Below are positions 13,508-14,254 of a stretch of DNA of 14,254 bases, one piece after another. Origin of the DNA: Bacteroidia bacterium. Lineage in GTDB: Bacteria > Bacteroidota > Bacteroidia > Bacteroidales > UBA932. Under the pieces are notes generated by a model. That model made no database searches. It had not been told where the DNA came from and saw only the letters and a list, made by a program, of their open reading frames with translations. Position 1 is the first letter of the stretch. Each line of letters begins with the position of its first letter. Position numbers and translations under genes: made by a program. The DNA is taken from contig JAGKTT010000062.1 of assembly GCA_021153285.1 (NCBI GenBank), positions 1 through 14,254 on the forward strand. The letters run 5' to 3'.

Positions 13508-14254
13508 ATGGATGACAGATACAGAGAGATGTTCACATCGGCCTGGAAAGTGTCTGTAGATGCAAGAGAGAGGGTCAGAGGTCAGGGTGCGGAGGTGTTC
13601 GGCAAGGATACCGAGTGGACCAGGAGTTTTGACTTTCAGAAACCGGTGGACGGATACGGAAGCATCAAGGGATTCCGATTTATGACTGACGGTGATAAGA
13701 CCAGGATGTTTTTAATCAGGCACGATGGAAACTTTGAGGCATTGCCGGAGAAGCCTGACGAAAGGTTTGTTACAAAGATGCTGTCTGAACTGGAGCAGGC
13801 AAAACTCAACCCTACCCGTATCTGCGGATGGTATGACTCTGAGACTGCTGCAAGGGAGGAAAAGAGACTGAACTATCACAATACAAATCCGACCTGCAGG
13901 AGTACGGTCAAAGAGGTATGTCCGGGTTTCTTTTTCGTGCATTACGATGATTTATCGGCTTGTCTGAAGAACTCAAGCAATCAGAGGATTGATTGCCCTA
14001 TCATTCACAATGAGTTCATTACTGATTTCAAATATGCCGGAAGTCTTGACGGTCGTGAACATTTTGCATACGAGGCTGTTTCTGACTATGGAGGTCAGAC
14101 CGTTTACGGACTGTTCGATGTCAACGGCAAGGAGTCGTATTTCCCTCACATCAACGAATATGATAACCGAGACAATCTTGTACCTGCTGTATGCAAGGCT
14201 TTTCAGCAGATGGTGAAGGAGCGTGAAGCAGCAGAGGGCAAGGGCTTGGAGAGA
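13508..14254 (+). CDS. Unrecognised protein, C-terminus cut off by the window edge
   Basis: An uninterrupted frame of 249 codons from ATG 13508 to the last base, so the protein is longer than seen. It begins MDDRYREMFTSAWKVSVDARERV. It has no signal peptide or membrane helix and is hydrophilic and aromatic-rich with scattered cysteines (C106, C132, C141, C155, C165). Segments such as FFFVHYDD and GLFDVNGKESYFPHINEYDNRDNLVPAVCKAFQQM suggest a soluble alpha/beta cytoplasmic protein. No family is recognised. It starts 11 bp after the lipoprotein stop codon and is therefore probably in the same operon, although its cytoplasmic look sets it apart from the two exported products. Confidence 0.8.
   Translation, partial: MDDRYREMFTSAWKVSVDARERVRGQGAEVFGKDTEWTRSFDFQKPVDGYGSIKGFRFMTDGDKTRMFLIRHDGNFEALPEKPDERFVTKMLSELEQAKLNPTRICGWYDSETAAREEKRLNYHNTNPTCRSTVKEVCPGFFFVHYDDLSACLKNSSNQRIDCPIIHNEFITDFKYAGSLDGREHFAYEAVSDYGGQTVYGLFDVNGKESYFPHINEYDNRDNLVPAVCKAFQQMVKEREAAEGKGLER

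Overview
The window reads as part of a mobile genetic element of a Bacteroidales-type gut bacterium (Bacteroides/Parabacteroides/Alistipes/Prevotella relatives; genus not resolvable here). The pointers are the MobA-MobB-MobC/TraG mobilisation module, a TraO-like outer-membrane protein, a DUF3575-type secreted protein, SPII lipoprotein logic, and several promoters matching the Bacteroidetes -33 TTTG / -7 TAnnTTTGY pattern with 19-20 bp spacers. No integrase, tRNA, rRNA, CRISPR array or insertion sequence is visible, so it cannot be decided from this window whether the element is an integrated conjugative/mobilizable element or a plasmid.

Layout. 1-411: no gene; a terminator-like hairpin and three clusters of a 10-bp repeat. 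412-1302 (-): a small Toprim primase-like protein, with a fourth cluster of the 10-bp repeat directly upstream. 1448-1711 (+): a small HTH regulator whose promoter carries a 17-bp palindromic operator. 1720-5307 (-): the mobilisation operon mobA (RHH relaxosome protein), mobB (relaxase) and mobC/traG (coupling ATPase), transcribed leftward from a promoter near 5525-5557 through a densely folded leader that is also the best oriT candidate. 5593-5796: rightward promoter and a long A/C-rich leader with degenerate repeats, leading into a 98-aa DNA-binding-like protein. 6090-6250: large stem-loops between convergent genes. 6249-6815 (-): RadC/JAB protein, preceded by a roughly 140-bp T-shaped palindrome (6824-6979). 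7036-8128 (+): a macro-domain-like protein and a two-helix membrane protein, ending in a terminator.

8129-9960 is a replication module: seven iterons, an AT-rich stretch, a tiny SD-led ORF with its own terminator, and a leftward Rep_3-type initiator gene. Two overlapping divergent promoters sit upstream of rep, each followed at once by the same 17-bp operator found in front of the HTH regulator. The rightward one drives a TraO-like barrel protein and a D12-class adenine methyltransferase whose catalytic DPPY reads DPPE. 11731-14254 (+): a secreted DUF3575-type protein, a large lipoprotein and an unrecognised protein running off the window.

How it could work together (inference): the relaxase module processes oriT and TraG docks it to a transfer channel; primase and Rep would support replication; the shared operator links the regulator, rep and the TraO/methylase unit in one control circuit. 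The main things worth a second look are that operator circuit, the helically phased 10-bp repeats around the primase, and two T/Y-shaped palindromic structures (5390-5507 and 6824-6979).
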